Below, piece by piece: positions 9,779 through 18,983 of a DNA stretch of 64,000 nucleotides. The DNA comes from Tamlana flava (GTDB lineage: Bacteria; Bacteroidota; Bacteroidia; Flavobacteriales; Flavobacteriaceae), in NCBI RefSeq assembly GCF_041287255.1, contig NZ_JBGGTX010000004.1, positions 1 through 64,000 of the forward strand, given 5' to 3'. A model generated the notes under the pieces. The model did not search any database. It was not told the DNA's origin and worked only from the letters and a program-made list of their open reading frames with translations. The first letter of the stretch is position 1. Each line of letters starts with the position of its first letter. The position numbers and the translations under genes were made by a program.

Positions 9779-10855
9779 TTAGACTGTTATGGCAGAATAT
9801 TTTGAAAGAGAAGATTTTCTAATCATTAATTCGGGGCTAAGAACAACATGCTTTTCGGATTTTACGTTATTGCCATTTTCAACTTCCTCTAAAAACACTT
9901 TCGCTGCAATTCTACCCATTTCAGTTGGGGATTGGTCAACTGAAGTTATGGAAAGTTCCATAAACTTTGTAAAGGGTTCATTACTAAAACCAACAACGCT
10001 AATATCCTCAGGAATTCTCAACCCTTGGGCTAAAATTTCCTTAATGGCTCCAAGTGCCGAAAAATCGCTTACAGAAAAAATGGCATCAGGTGGTGTATCC
10101 AAAGCCAAAAGTTTTTGGGTCACTTTTCTACCATCGGGCACTTTACTATAGCATTCAATAACTAGACTTTCATCAAATTCAATTCCATTGTCAATTAAGG
10201 CCTGTTTGTAACCTAAGTATCTATTTTTGAATATTTCCATCTCCCTATTATTGGATAAATGGGCAATTCGTTTTTTTCCTTGATCAATTAGGTGTTGAGT
10301 TGCATCGTAAGCCCCTCTAAAATCATCAATAACCACTGAGCTTACGCCTTTAATATCTTTCTTTCTGTCAAAAAATATAAGTGGTACATTCTTTTTTATG
10401 AGATTGTTAAAAATATCATCTTCCAATACCTTTGGCGCAATGACATGGGCTTCGTCGTCGGCATCGTTTACATTAGATATAGACATAATTACACCATCTA
10501 CCTGGGCATTTAGTAAAGAATTAATGTTTGTTAATTCCAGACTTTTTTGATCGTGGGTTTGGCAAATAATAACATGGTAGCCCATAGGGTACAATTCCTC
10601 TTCAATTCCACGAATTACTGAGGCAAAGAAATTAGAATCAATTCGAGGAACAATAACACCAACATTATAGCTTTTACCGCTTTTTAATGCTTGAGCCAAT
10701 CTGTTTTGTTCATAATTCATTTTTGCAGCCGTTTTAAGTACAAGCTCTCTTGTAGCCTCACTTATTTTCGGGTTGTTGTTTAATGCTCTTGAAACTGTAG
10801 CAGCGGTAATGTTAAGTTTTTTAGCAATATCGTAAATGGTTGTTTTCTTGCTCAT
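9779..10855 (-). CDS. LacI-family transcriptional regulator of the pectin locus
   Basis: A 358-aa protein with the canonical LacI helix-turn-helix at residues 5-24 (IYDIAKKLNITAATVSRALN) and hinge helix about 46-60, followed by a periplasmic-binding-protein-like effector domain (residues about 63-340; VGVIVPRIDSNFFASV, SVVGFSNEP). It is the only DNA-binding regulator seen in the window. Inference: it binds the TGTAATCGATTACA-type palindromes found at nine promoters, which have the central CG expected of LacI operators, including one in its own promoter. The inducer is probably a uronate catabolite such as 2-keto-3-deoxygluconate, but nothing in the sequence fixes it. No hybrid two-component sensor, common in Bacteroides pectin loci, is present. 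Confidence 0.93.
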   Translation of the reverse strand: MSKKTTIYDIAKKLNITAATVSRALNNNPKISEATRELVLKTAAKMNYEQNRLAQALKSGKSYNVGVIVPRIDSNFFASVIRGIEEELYPMGYHVIICQTHDQKSLELTNINSLLNAQVDGVIMSISNVNDADDEAHVIAPKVLEDDIFNNLIKKNVPLIFFDRKKDIKGVSSVVIDDFRGAYDATQHLIDQGKKRIAHLSNNREMEIFKNRYLGYKQALIDNGIEFDESLVIECYSKVPDGRKVTQKLLALDTPPDAIFSVSDFSALGAIKEILAQGLRIPEDISVVGFSNEPFTKFMELSITSVDQSPTEMGRIAAKVFLEEVENGNNVKSEKHVVLSPELMIRKSSLSKYSAITV

Positions 10856-10939
10856 AAGCTCTAAAATGATGGCGCAAAATTACATTTTTTTGAAATAATG
10901 TAAACACAGTGTTATAGAAACGTTTTTTATCGATTTTAA

Positions 10940-10983
10940 AGTAATCGATTACATAAATATAATATTTTATTTTTAATTTCAAA
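10940..10983 (-). promoter_or_regulatory. lacI promoter with autoregulatory operator
   Basis: On the minus strand TTTG (10980-10983), 18 bases and TATATTTA (10954-10961) precede TGTAATCGATTACT at 10940-10953. The operator abuts the -7 element and lies about 85 bp ahead of the lacI start, which suggests autoregulation. Confidence 0.72.
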
Positions 10984-11192
10984 TTAAATCAAAATAAATA
11001 TTGAGATTTGCTATAAAAAATAGATGGAGTAGTTTCTGAAGGAATACTTGTAACTTCAATAAATTACTGGCAATTTCGGGTATTTGTATTTAAAAAGGTA
11101 GTCTTAATTCTGTTTCAACTTTAATAGTAAGTCAAACAACGAAAATCATAAAATTTAACAGTTATTTTATTTTTTTAGAAATTAAATTTTCT

Positions 11193-11212
11193 TAATATTG
11201 TAATCGATTGCA
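11193..11212 (+). promoter_or_regulatory. PL10 promoter -7 element and LacI-type operator
   Basis: TAATATTG (11193-11200) overlaps by two bases the operator TGTAATCGATTGCA (11199-11212), 39 bp ahead of the PL10 ATG. The -33 position holds only TTTT. Confidence 0.72.
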
Positions 11213-11251
11213 CTTTAATTGCATCATTGTAATTTTAATTTGATAAACTAA

Positions 11252-12853
11252 ATGAAAAAGCTAAAAGGACTATTAATATTCACGATTGGTCTAGTGGTTT
11301 TAACTGCTTGTAGTAGTGATAGCGATGTTGTTGAAGGAACGGGCGATGTTAAGGTAAAAACAATTGTTATTAATGGAAGTGACATTAATAATGGTGCTCC
11401 AAAACAATTAACGGTAGCAGTGTTGCCCAACAATGCGACCGATCGTACTGTTACATGGAGTGTTTCAGACGAAACTGTAGCGTCTATTTCTAATACAGGT
11501 CTTTTAACGCCCCTTGAAAATGGAACGCTTAAAGTTATGGCTGTGGCAAATGATGGGTCCGGTGTTAGCGCTGAAAAGACAATTAAAATTTCTGGGGTTG
11601 CCGGCCCAGTGGTTCTCATAGAAAGCATAAACATTATTGGAAATAATATTGATGATGGTAAACCTCTGCAATTAACCGCTGAGATTTTACCTGTTGATGC
11701 TACAAACAAAGTAGTTGTTTGGTCAGTTTCAGATGGTACTGTTGCGGCCGTTAGTAGTGACGGGTTATTGACTCCAAAAAAGAATGGTACCGTAAAGGTT
11801 ACTGCTACCTCTATTGATGGCAGTGGTATTAAAGGTGAGTTGGATGTTACTATTTCTGGAATTGCAATTACAATATTAAGAGCTGAGAATGTTTTATTGT
11901 TCCAAAGAAACAATGGAGGTTGGCCAAAGTACCATAATGATTTTTCCGGTTATGATAGAGAACAAACCGCAGCAGACCTTGCTGAAGCAGCATTGAAAGA
12001 TAAGGTAGATACGACCATAGATAACGGTCATACCATTGGTGAAATTAGAATTTTGCTAACCTCTTACCAGGCGTCAGGTAATCAGGAATATTTAGATGCA
12101 GCTATAAGGGGTATAGATTGGGTTTTCGAAGCTCAATACGATAATGGGGGCTGGCCTCAAGTTTATCCGATTGAGCCAACAGATTATAGCAGACACATAA
12201 CATTTAATGATAATGCCATGACCAATGTTATGAATTTGATGCGGGATATTTTCTTGAAGCAGAACAATCTAAATTTAATAGATGAAAGTTATATTGCTAA
12301 AGCGCAAACAGCTTTTGATAAAGGAATTGATGTCATTCTGCAAACCCAAGTGATTATTAATGGGCAAAAAACAGCTTGGTGTGCACAGCACGATGCAGTT
12401 ACTTTAGTGCCAAGAATGGCTAGGTCGTACGAGTTGGCGTCCAATAGTGGTTCTGAGTCTGTGGGTGTAACTAGATTGCTTATGACTTTGGATAATCCTT
12501 CATCGGAGGTGATTGACGCTGTTAATAGTGCAGTGGCTTGGTTTGAAGCTGTTAAAATTATTGGCTATGCTTTAGTAGACCAAGGTGGTGATAAAGTATT
12601 GGTAGAAGCTCCGGGCAATGAAATGTGGGCAAGGTTTTACACTTTAGAGGATTATTCAGGTTATTCATATGGTTCAAATTTTGCTTCTTTTGGTCCTAAT
12701 GAGCCATTTTTCTGCAGTAGGGATGGAATTCCTAGAAAAACAATAGCAGAGATAAGTTTCGAGCGTAGAAACGGTTATGCTTGGTATGGCACATGGCCGA
12801 AAAATTTAATAGGTTCTGAATACGCAGCTTGGAAAAACAAGCATGGTATTTAA
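11252..12853 (+). CDS. PL10 pectate lyase lipoprotein with two BIG2 domains
   Basis: A 533-aa lipoprotein: signal peptide with lipobox LTAC, Cys20. Residues about 32-115 and 120-203 are two bacterial Ig-like group 2 repeats (SVSDETVASIS / SVSDGTVAAVS). Residues about 207-533 form the PL10 catalytic domain, with NNGGWPK, the WCAQHD stretch (Asp381) and the ARSYEL motif (Arg391), which by eye corresponds to the catalytic arginine region of the family. Role: calcium-dependent beta-elimination of de-esterified polygalacturonate, probably at the cell surface. It is transcribed alone, from an operator-controlled promoter to a bidirectional terminator. Its catalytic domain is paralogous to the first half of the fusion at 46999-49020. 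Confidence 0.93.
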   Translation: MKKLKGLLIFTIGLVVLTACSSDSDVVEGTGDVKVKTIVINGSDINNGAPKQLTVAVLPNNATDRTVTWSVSDETVASISNTGLLTPLENGTLKVMAVANDGSGVSAEKTIKISGVAGPVVLIESINIIGNNIDDGKPLQLTAEILPVDATNKVVVWSVSDGTVAAVSSDGLLTPKKNGTVKVTATSIDGSGIKGELDVTISGIAITILRAENVLLFQRNNGGWPKYHNDFSGYDREQTAADLAEAALKDKVDTTIDNGHTIGEIRILLTSYQASGNQEYLDAAIRGIDWVFEAQYDNGGWPQVYPIEPTDYSRHITFNDNAMTNVMNLMRDIFLKQNNLNLIDESYIAKAQTAFDKGIDVILQTQVIINGQKTAWCAQHDAVTLVPRMARSYELASNSGSESVGVTRLLMTLDNPSSEVIDAVNSAVAWFEAVKIIGYALVDQGGDKVLVEAPGNEMWARFYTLEDYSGYSYGSNFASFGPNEPFFCSRDGIPRKTIAEISFERRNGYAWYGTWPKNLIGSEYAAWKNKHGI

Positions 12854-12875
12854 TTTTTATTTGAGTTAGTAGTTG

Positions 12876-12905
12876 AAAAAAGCCGCTTTATTAAGCGGCT
12901 TTTTT
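12876..12905. terminator. Bidirectional terminator after PL10 and the esterase operon
   Basis: A 13-bp stem AAAAAAGCCGCTT / AAGCGGCTTTTTT with a 4-base loop, between convergent transcription units. The right arm overlaps the stop codon of the minus-strand esterase (12904-12906). Confidence 0.93.
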
Positions 12906-13899
12906 ATTGATCAAACACTTTTTTTAAAAATGTATCCATATAGTTTACGGTGGTACCAATCCATGGTTCAAATAGCCAAAAAGCATGAGCGTTAAGCTCC
13001 ATTCTTCTTACTTCCGTATATATTCCCCAATCACTCATCATAGCGATAAGTTCGTCTTGCCCAGCATGAAATCTTGGGTAATTACTGTTAATAAATAAAA
13101 TAGGAGCAGAGTTTTCATTCGCCCAATAAATACTCGATGCATCTTTCCAAACTTCTGGTTTTTCCTCAAAAGTACCACCTAGCCATTTCACATCAAATGA
13201 ATTTGGGGTCCTGTTAAGATTTAATGACCTTGGAGCCATAAAATTAATGACACCATCCAAATCCATTATGGCTTGTACAGTACTTGAAAATCCTAAATTA
13301 CCTTGGTTGCCTTCCTTGTTTTCGACGCCATTTGTCAAACCAACCAACATGGCTAATTGCCCACCTGCGGAGCAGCCAGAAATTGCAATTTTGTTGGAAT
13401 CTATGTTATAGGTATTGGCATTTGCACGCATCCAACGAATAGCGCTTTTTATATTGAAAACAGGTGCAGGATATTTGGCTTCCAGTAAAAGTTGATATTC
13501 AACGCAAACCGTTACAAAACCTTTCGAAGCAAGTTTTTGTGCCATAGGTATTTGCATGGATTTATCACCAGACAACCAAGCTCCACCATGCACCATAATT
13601 AGCGCTGGGTATTTTCCTGGCTTTTCTGGAGAGAATATATCTAAATGTAAATCCCTAGCTCCATATGGGGTGTCTTTAAGTGTTGTGTAAACTATATCCC
13701 GATATGCAACAACATTTGCTGGAAGTGAGTCTTTACCTGGTTTTATTTCGGGATAGTACTTTACGTATTTTTGATACTGTCCCATAATCGAATATGAAGT
13801 ATCTTTAGGGATTTTTTTGTTTTTTGTTTGTGCTTTGCCATTTAAAAATAATAAAATGAAAAAGCACGTAAGTTGAATTATTTGAAAATTAAATTTCAT
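12904..13899 (-). CDS. Secreted alpha/beta-hydrolase esterase (probable pectin deacetylase)
   Basis: A 331-aa protein with a signal peptide (residues 1-24, ending GKAQ). The fold markers are the oxyanion-hole HGGAW segment near residue 103, the nucleophile elbow GCSAGG near 175 and a late histidine in NAHAFWLF near 308, as in BD-FAE-type carbohydrate esterases. Inferred role: removal of acetyl (or other acyl) groups from pectin oligosaccharides. It is the last gene of the nine-gene minus-strand operon, five bases after a CE12 gene, and is a paralogue of 14665-15636. Exact family and substrate are uncertain. Confidence 0.85.
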   Translation of the reverse strand: MKFNFQIIQLTCFFILLFLNGKAQTKNKKIPKDTSYSIMGQYQKYVKYYPEIKPGKDSLPANVVAYRDIVYTTLKDTPYGARDLHLDIFSPEKPGKYPALIMVHGGAWLSGDKSMQIPMAQKLASKGFVTVCVEYQLLLEAKYPAPVFNIKSAIRWMRANANTYNIDSNKIAISGCSAGGQLAMLVGLTNGVENKEGNQGNLGFSSTVQAIMDLDGVINFMAPRSLNLNRTPNSFDVKWLGGTFEEKPEVWKDASSIYWANENSAPILFINSNYPRFHAGQDELIAMMSDWGIYTEVRRMELNAHAFWLFEPWIGTTVNYMDTFLKKVFDQ

Positions 13900-13904
13900 A
13901 CCTT

Positions 13905-14675
13905 TTATTGCCTTTTGTAGGGTTTGATGATATGTTTGGCCAATTCTAAATCTTGCGCAATAATATCATTCAATACAATTTCAGCCATTTTTCTAGCACC
14001 AAATTCTGTAAAGTGTGTATTGTCTGGGTAGCCATCAGGGAATTTGAAATACTCACCTGGCTCGAAAAACATAAATAAGTATCTAGAACATTCTTTGCCC
14101 ATTTTATCTAGAAGTTCACGGCTTTTTGTATCCAAATCTATGAATGGTAGATTGAGTTCTTTTGCAACCTCCAAAAGGGCCTGTAAGTATGGTGCATGAG
14201 ATTCTTCAGCTTTACCTTCAGAATCAAATTTCCATCGGGTAACAGGGCTTATAATTATAGGATTGGCGCCTTTTGCTCGCGTTTCGTTAATGTATTTTTC
14301 GATGTATTTTTTATACTCCTCTGGTGTCGTTTTTCTATTTGGATGGTTTTGGGAATTTTGCGCATCGTTGTGTCCAAATTGAATCAAAACATAATCGCCA
14401 GTTTTCAAAGAGTCAATAATAGGTTGCCAAAGGTTTTCTTCAATAAAAGAGCGCGAACTTCTTCCGCCTTTGGCATGATTTTCAATAATTACGGTATCAT
14501 CAAAAAAATGTACAAACGGCATGCCCCAACCTTCTTGGGGAAATTGGCTTTCGTCATATAAACACATGGTGGAGTCACCCACAAGATAAATTTTGACTTT
14601 TTGTTCTTCTTGGGCATAGGCTAAATGCGAAAAGAAAAATAGGAGCAAAATGTATTTTAGAACGTTATTTTTCAT
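13905..14675 (-). CDS. Rhamnogalacturonan acetylesterase-like SGNH hydrolase (CE12)
   Basis: A 256-aa protein with a signal peptide (residues 1-22, ending AYAQ). SGNH blocks: GDST with catalytic Ser35, AKGGRSSRSF near residue 70, FGHND near 103 and the DNTH Asp-His pair near 222. This is the CE12 pattern, which removes O-acetyl groups from rhamnogalacturonan I. Its start overlaps the end of the upstream esterase gene by 11 bp, indicating translational coupling. It is one of three CE12 paralogues in the window. Confidence 0.9.
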   Translation of the reverse strand: MKNNVLKYILLLFFFSHLAYAQEEQKVKIYLVGDSTMCLYDESQFPQEGWGMPFVHFFDDTVIIENHAKGGRSSRSFIEENLWQPIIDSLKTGDYVLIQFGHNDAQNSQNHPNRKTTPEEYKKYIEKYINETRAKGANPIIISPVTRWKFDSEGKAEESHAPYLQALLEVAKELNLPFIDLDTKSRELLDKMGKECSRYLFMFFEPGEYFKFPDGYPDNTHFTEFGARKMAEIVLNDIIAQDLELAKHIIKPYKRQ

Positions 14676-15636
14676 TTTTTAAAGTTTTATTTAGAAAATT
14701 TACGGTATAGCTTAAAGTGGTTTCAAACCACGGATGCATTAGCCAAAAGGAATGTGGACTTTCAGGAAGCGTATGGACTTCACTATAAATGCCATGTTTG
14801 TTTAATATGTTAATCATATCATCCCGTCCAGCATGAAAGCGAGAGTGTGAGCTGTTAATAAAAAGAATAGGAGGTGTATTTGCTCCAACATATTCCAGCG
14901 GCGAGGCCTCTTTCCATGTTTTAAAATTTTCTTCTTTTTCACCACCTAACCAAATTCCTCCCATCGATTTCTTTCCCGGTTTAGACTCAGCTGCAGCCTC
15001 TGGGTGAATAAACGATACAATGCCATCAACATTTACAATGGCTTGTACTTCATTTGAAATTTTTGAATTTGTGTTATATAAATTAGAATTTGGAGTTACT
15101 CCAATAAGTGTGGCAAGTTGTGCCCCTGCCGATGCTCCTAAAACGGCAATTTTATCTGGATTTATATTATATTTTTTAGCATGCTTTTTTGTCCAGACAA
15201 TGGCATCTTTTAAATCGTTTACTCCTGCAGGATAGGGGGCTTCAAATCCTAACCGGTAAGCAACAGAAATACCCACATAACCATTTAAGGCTAAATGTTG
15301 CGCCATGACACGTTCATTTTCTTTACTTCCGGTAAGCCAACCGCCTCCATGAATAAGTAAAACCGCTGGAAATGTTACTTTTCGTTTATTTGTAATAGGA
15401 ATATAAACGTCTAATTTCAGTTTTGACGTGGCCGTCTTTTTGTAGACAACATCTTCCTTATACTTGATTTTTTTTGAAACTAGTGAAACAATTGGGGTGA
15501 CACTTGGGTAGTCTTTTATTAGTTTTCGATAGGTATTTTCTATGGTATAAGGTTGATAGTCTTCCTTTTTTTGGGCGGAAAGCATGCTTCCAAAAATTAA
15601 TAAAACCCCAAATGAGCAAAGAAACCTATTCATCAA
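14665..15636 (-). CDS. Secreted alpha/beta-hydrolase esterase (paralogue)
   Basis: A 323-aa secreted protein (signal peptide about 1-21, ending MLSAQ). Motifs: HGGGW near residue 100, nucleophile elbow GASAGA near 170, and a late histidine in SPHSFWLMHPW near 302. Both ends resemble the esterase at 12904-13899, including the FHAG(R/Q)D segment, so the two are paralogues. Inferred function: deacylation of pectic oligosaccharides. It lies directly next to the CE12 gene at 15637 with no intergenic base and overlaps the CE12 gene at 13905. Confidence 0.85.
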   Translation of the reverse strand: MMNRFLCSFGVLLIFGSMLSAQKKEDYQPYTIENTYRKLIKDYPSVTPIVSLVSKKIKYKEDVVYKKTATSKLKLDVYIPITNKRKVTFPAVLLIHGGGWLTGSKENERVMAQHLALNGYVGISVAYRLGFEAPYPAGVNDLKDAIVWTKKHAKKYNINPDKIAVLGASAGAQLATLIGVTPNSNLYNTNSKISNEVQAIVNVDGIVSFIHPEAAAESKPGKKSMGGIWLGGEKEENFKTWKEASPLEYVGANTPPILFINSSHSRFHAGRDDMINILNKHGIYSEVHTLPESPHSFWLMHPWFETTLSYTVNFLNKTLKNEK

Positions 15637-16497
15637 TTATTTATTGTTTAAACCTGAATTTATTTCTTTTAAACCATCAAAAACCAAACCAGCGACAACA
15701 GTTGCGCCTTTAGGTTGAAAATGTGTGTTATCGCTTTGTCCGTCAGGGTATGCTTCGTAAGTATTGGGAGGCAAATTCATAAAGTAATTTTGAGATACAA
15801 AGTCTTTTCCTTTCCTTGTGAAAAATTCTCTAGACTTTAAGTTTAAATCTATTAGATAAACATTCATTTCTGTGGCAACATCTTTTGGGGCTATATCATA
15901 TTCTCCATGTACATCTTCCAGCTTATCATCGTTCCAAGGGTAGTTTCGTGCAACAGGAGTTAAAATAATTGGTATGGCGCCTTTCTGCCTTGTTTGGCTA
16001 ACATACAACCTTAAAAATTCCTTGTAACCTTCAATATTTACATAGCGTTCTGGTTTGTTTTCGGCAGCATCGTTGTGCCCAAATTGCATGATAACGATAT
16101 CATCTTTTTTAAGGTTTACAAATACGGAACGCCACCTACCTTCTTGAAAAAAAGTACGTGTGCTTCTTCCGCCGCGCGCTCTATCATTAACTAAAGCACT
16201 GTCCGTTTTAACAAGATTTTTTATCTGTTCCAAACTATCAGAAACTAAAAAGGACTGAAAAACTTGCCCCCAACCAGTAACGGGGTATCGGGTTTTCATA
16301 TAATTTTTTCCAATATCGTAATCACCTGTATAATCGGCCATAGTAGAATCGCCGATAAGGTAAACCGTGGTGACGGTTTTCGCTTCTTCTTCAACGATTT
16401 CCGATTGCTTTTTTAAGTTGCAAGAGGTGAGGTTAAGAAAAAGAATAGTCAAAAAAACAGGGATGAAATTGTAAGGTATCATTTTAATTTTGCGCAT
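15637..16497 (-). CDS. Rhamnogalacturonan acetylesterase-like lipoprotein (CE12)
   Basis: The frame is open further upstream to 16581, but that extension lies inside the GH95 gene. ATG at 16497 gives a good lipoprotein signal (MRKIK n-region, lipobox LTSC, Cys26) and a 14-bp overlap with the GH95 stop region. ATG at 16482 is an alternative. SGNH blocks: GDST with Ser51, ARGGRSTRTF near residue 105, FGHNDA near 138 and DNTH near 260. Role: deacetylation of rhamnogalacturonan fragments, membrane-anchored. It is longer than the other two CE12 proteins because of an insert between the first two blocks. Confidence 0.88.
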   Translation of the reverse strand: MRKIKMIPYNFIPVFLTILFLNLTSCNLKKQSEIVEEEAKTVTTVYLIGDSTMADYTGDYDIGKNYMKTRYPVTGWGQVFQSFLVSDSLEQIKNLVKTDSALVNDRARGGRSTRTFFQEGRWRSVFVNLKKDDIVIMQFGHNDAAENKPERYVNIEGYKEFLRLYVSQTRQKGAIPIILTPVARNYPWNDDKLEDVHGEYDIAPKDVATEMNVYLIDLNLKSREFFTRKGKDFVSQNYFMNLPPNTYEAYPDGQSDNTHFQPKGATVVAGLVFDGLKEINSGLNNK

Positions 16498-18982
16498 GGA
16501 ATTCATAGGTTTTCCCTTTTTCGGTTGAAACGTCATAAATATGGTATTCAGGAAGTTGCAATGGTTTAATATTGGCTTCACTTGAAATTAAAGGTGTTTT
16601 GATATCTGGAGTTTGATAAAATTCATTTTCATTTTCACCTGATGCTTTGGTAAGCTCATTGCCGTTTTCATCAACTAAAACTTCAGTGGTTCTTAACCTT
16701 AAGTTTCCACCTAATTCAGATTTTATTTTTAGCGTATTTAAAGTGTTATTGTTCCAATTTAAATCCACTTCAAAAGCACCTCTTGCTTTAAGTCCTTTAA
16801 CTTCTCCATTGCTCCAATTATCTGGAAGGGCTGGGAGCAAATGCAGTGCCTCGTTATGCGATTGAATAAGCATTTCAGCAATACCAGCAGTGCAACCAAA
16901 ATTACCGTCAATTTGAAAAGGAGGGTGTGCATCAAATAAATTGGGGTAAGTTCCACCTGATTCTGTTCCATCTTCAACTAAAGTAAGTTGGGTTTTTATG
17001 AGCTTATAAGCCCTGTTGCCGTTTAGCATGCGCGCCCAAAAATTTACTTTCCAACCCATAGACCAACCTGTTGAAACATCACCCCTAAACTCCAAAGTTT
17101 GTTCGGCCGCTTTAAATAATTCAGGGTTTTTAAAAGGCGATACTTGTGCGGATGGATGTAAACCATATAAATGGGAAATGTGGCGGTGTTTGCTGCCGGG
17201 GTCGTCCCAATCCTTAATCCATTCTTGTAGTTGACCATATTTGCCAATTTGCATCGGTGGTAAACGCTTCTTTAAAACAGCTATGGAATCTGCGAATTCG
17301 GTATCAATGTCTAAAATTTTTGATGCATTAATGACATTGCTGAATACATCAAAAACCAATTGGTTGTCCATGGTAGTGCCATAACTAACCCCAACACTGT
17401 TGATGTATTTGTTTTCTGGTGACATGGAAGGCGCAACAACCAACCAATTATGTTCGGGCTCTTCCCGTAAAACATCGGCGTAAAATTGTGCCTTGCCTTT
17501 TAAAACCGGATAGTATTTCTTTAAAAATTCTTTATCTCCTGTAAATAAATAATGCTGCCAAATATGTTGCGTTAACCAAGCGCCGCCCATGGGCCAAAAG
17601 CCATAAAAACCACCATCAATCATACCCGTAACGCGCCAAATATCTGTATTATGATGGATGTTCCAACCGCGGGCATGATACATTTTTTGCGCACTTTCCT
17701 GTCCAGTAACAGAAAGGTCTTCCAGCATAGAAAAAAGTGGTTGATGCAATTCTGAAAGGTTAGTAACTTCAGCAGGCCAGTAGTTCATTTCGGTGTTGAT
17801 ATTCACCGTGTATTTGCTGTCCCAAGGTGGAGACAATTTATCATTCCAAATTCCTTGAAGATTTGCTGGCTGCCCTCCAGGCCTTGAGCTTGAAATCAAT
17901 AAATATCTGCCAAATTGAAAATAAAGTGAAACCAATGATAAATCTTCGGTAGTAGCGAAGTTTTCTAAGCGTTTGTCGGTTGGTAATACACTATTCGTAT
18001 CGTCGTCTCCCAATTGAAGCGACACACGGTCGTAAAGATTTTTATAATCTGAAACGTGGGCTTGTTTTAATTCATAAAAAGGTTTCGATTGACTTTTTTC
18101 TAAATGATTTTGAGCTATTTTTTCAGCAGAACCACTTAAATCGTTATAGCTTTTAAAGTTAGTGCCAATACTGACAAAAAGTAAAACTTCATCGGCATTT
18201 TTAACCGATAGTGAAGTATCGTTTTGAACTAATTCGCCGCCCGTTAATTTAGGATAAACCAAAGTTTCAAACTTAATTTTACCAGTTTTGTTTTCGTGGT
18301 CGCCGCTTTTCCCTGTTAATTTCAATAAGCCGTTTTCGGTGGAAATGTTGTGCTTTTTTTGAGGCATATCCATCGATACTTCAAAATTCAATTGTTTAGA
18401 CCTATCGGCCGAAAGGCGAATCACCATCACTTGGTCTGTGAACGATACAAAATATTCCCGTTTGTAATTAACGCCTTTTGCAGTATATGTAACCGTTGAA
18501 ATCGCATTTTCAATATCTAAAACCCTTTTATAGTTTTCAAAGTTGTTTACACCTTCAAAATGCAAGTTGAGGTTGCCCACCGTTTGGTACGGCACGCCAT
18601 AGTTGGTGTTTTCAGGAGTGCTTTTAGGGAAAACTTCCAAAGCCAGGTTCTGGGCTTCTTCGTAATTGCCGTCAAAAAGAAGTTTTCTAATGGCTTCAAC
18701 CTCATTAAAATAATCTTTGGTTATGTTGTTGCCCGGTTCTCCGGCCCAAACAGTTTCTTCGTTAAGTTGAATTCTATCGTTTTCAACACCGCCAAAAAGC
18801 ATACCTCCAATACGGCCATTTCCAATGGGTAGGGCTTCATTCCAATTGTTGGCGGCTTCTGAATACCATAAAATATTGCTATAGTTTTTAACTGGTGTCG
18901 CGGTTTTATCGCAAGAAACGAGGTTACCTACTAGTACTAATATTAAAAGCTTATAAAACGTATTTAATGGAATGGTTTTCAT
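16484..18982 (-). CDS. GH95 glycoside hydrolase (alpha-L-fucosidase or alpha-L-galactosidase)
   Basis: An 832-aa lipoprotein (lipobox LVSC, Cys24). N-terminal WNEALPIGNGRIGGMLFGG is the family signature. Candidate active-site residues match those known in Bifidobacterium AfcA: Asn394 and Asn396 (NINTEMNYWPA), Glu523 (APSMSPEN) and Asp692 (QIDGNFG). GH95 hydrolyses alpha-L-fucosides, and some members alpha-L-galactosides. Within a rhamnogalacturonan operon the target is probably a pectic side chain; the sequence does not decide which. It follows GH28 by one base and is followed by overlapping CE12, so it is translationally coupled on both sides. Confidence 0.93.
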   Translation of the reverse strand: MKTIPLNTFYKLLILVLVGNLVSCDKTATPVKNYSNILWYSEAANNWNEALPIGNGRIGGMLFGGVENDRIQLNEETVWAGEPGNNITKDYFNEVEAIRKLLFDGNYEEAQNLALEVFPKSTPENTNYGVPYQTVGNLNLHFEGVNNFENYKRVLDIENAISTVTYTAKGVNYKREYFVSFTDQVMVIRLSADRSKQLNFEVSMDMPQKKHNISTENGLLKLTGKSGDHENKTGKIKFETLVYPKLTGGELVQNDTSLSVKNADEVLLFVSIGTNFKSYNDLSGSAEKIAQNHLEKSQSKPFYELKQAHVSDYKNLYDRVSLQLGDDDTNSVLPTDKRLENFATTEDLSLVSLYFQFGRYLLISSSRPGGQPANLQGIWNDKLSPPWDSKYTVNINTEMNYWPAEVTNLSELHQPLFSMLEDLSVTGQESAQKMYHARGWNIHHNTDIWRVTGMIDGGFYGFWPMGGAWLTQHIWQHYLFTGDKEFLKKYYPVLKGKAQFYADVLREEPEHNWLVVAPSMSPENKYINSVGVSYGTTMDNQLVFDVFSNVINASKILDIDTEFADSIAVLKKRLPPMQIGKYGQLQEWIKDWDDPGSKHRHISHLYGLHPSAQVSPFKNPELFKAAEQTLEFRGDVSTGWSMGWKVNFWARMLNGNRAYKLIKTQLTLVEDGTESGGTYPNLFDAHPPFQIDGNFGCTAGIAEMLIQSHNEALHLLPALPDNWSNGEVKGLKARGAFEVDLNWNNNTLNTLKIKSELGGNLRLRTTEVLVDENGNELTKASGENENEFYQTPDIKTPLISSEANIKPLQLPEYHIYDVSTEKGKTYEFHAQN

Positions 18983-18983
18983 T

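Larger units (their letters stand above)
10856..11251. other. Regulatory intergenic region between lacI and PL10
   Basis: No coding frame is evident in this 396-bp gap between divergent genes. It contains two LacI-type operators (10940-10953 and 11199-11212), one per promoter, plus an extra ATCGATTT half-like site near 10929-10936. The roughly 245 bp between the two operators show nothing recognisable beyond AT-rich sequence. Confidence 0.7.

Noticed and set aside
10927..10936. Extra ATCGATT-like site near lacI
   Set aside because: Only the central ATCGAT is present without the flanking GTA/TAC arms or promoter boxes; too common in AT-rich DNA.
11248..11913. Minus-strand open frame of 221 codons
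   Set aside because: Antisense shadow of the two BIG2 repeats of the PL10 gene, which has a lipobox, promoter and operator of its own.
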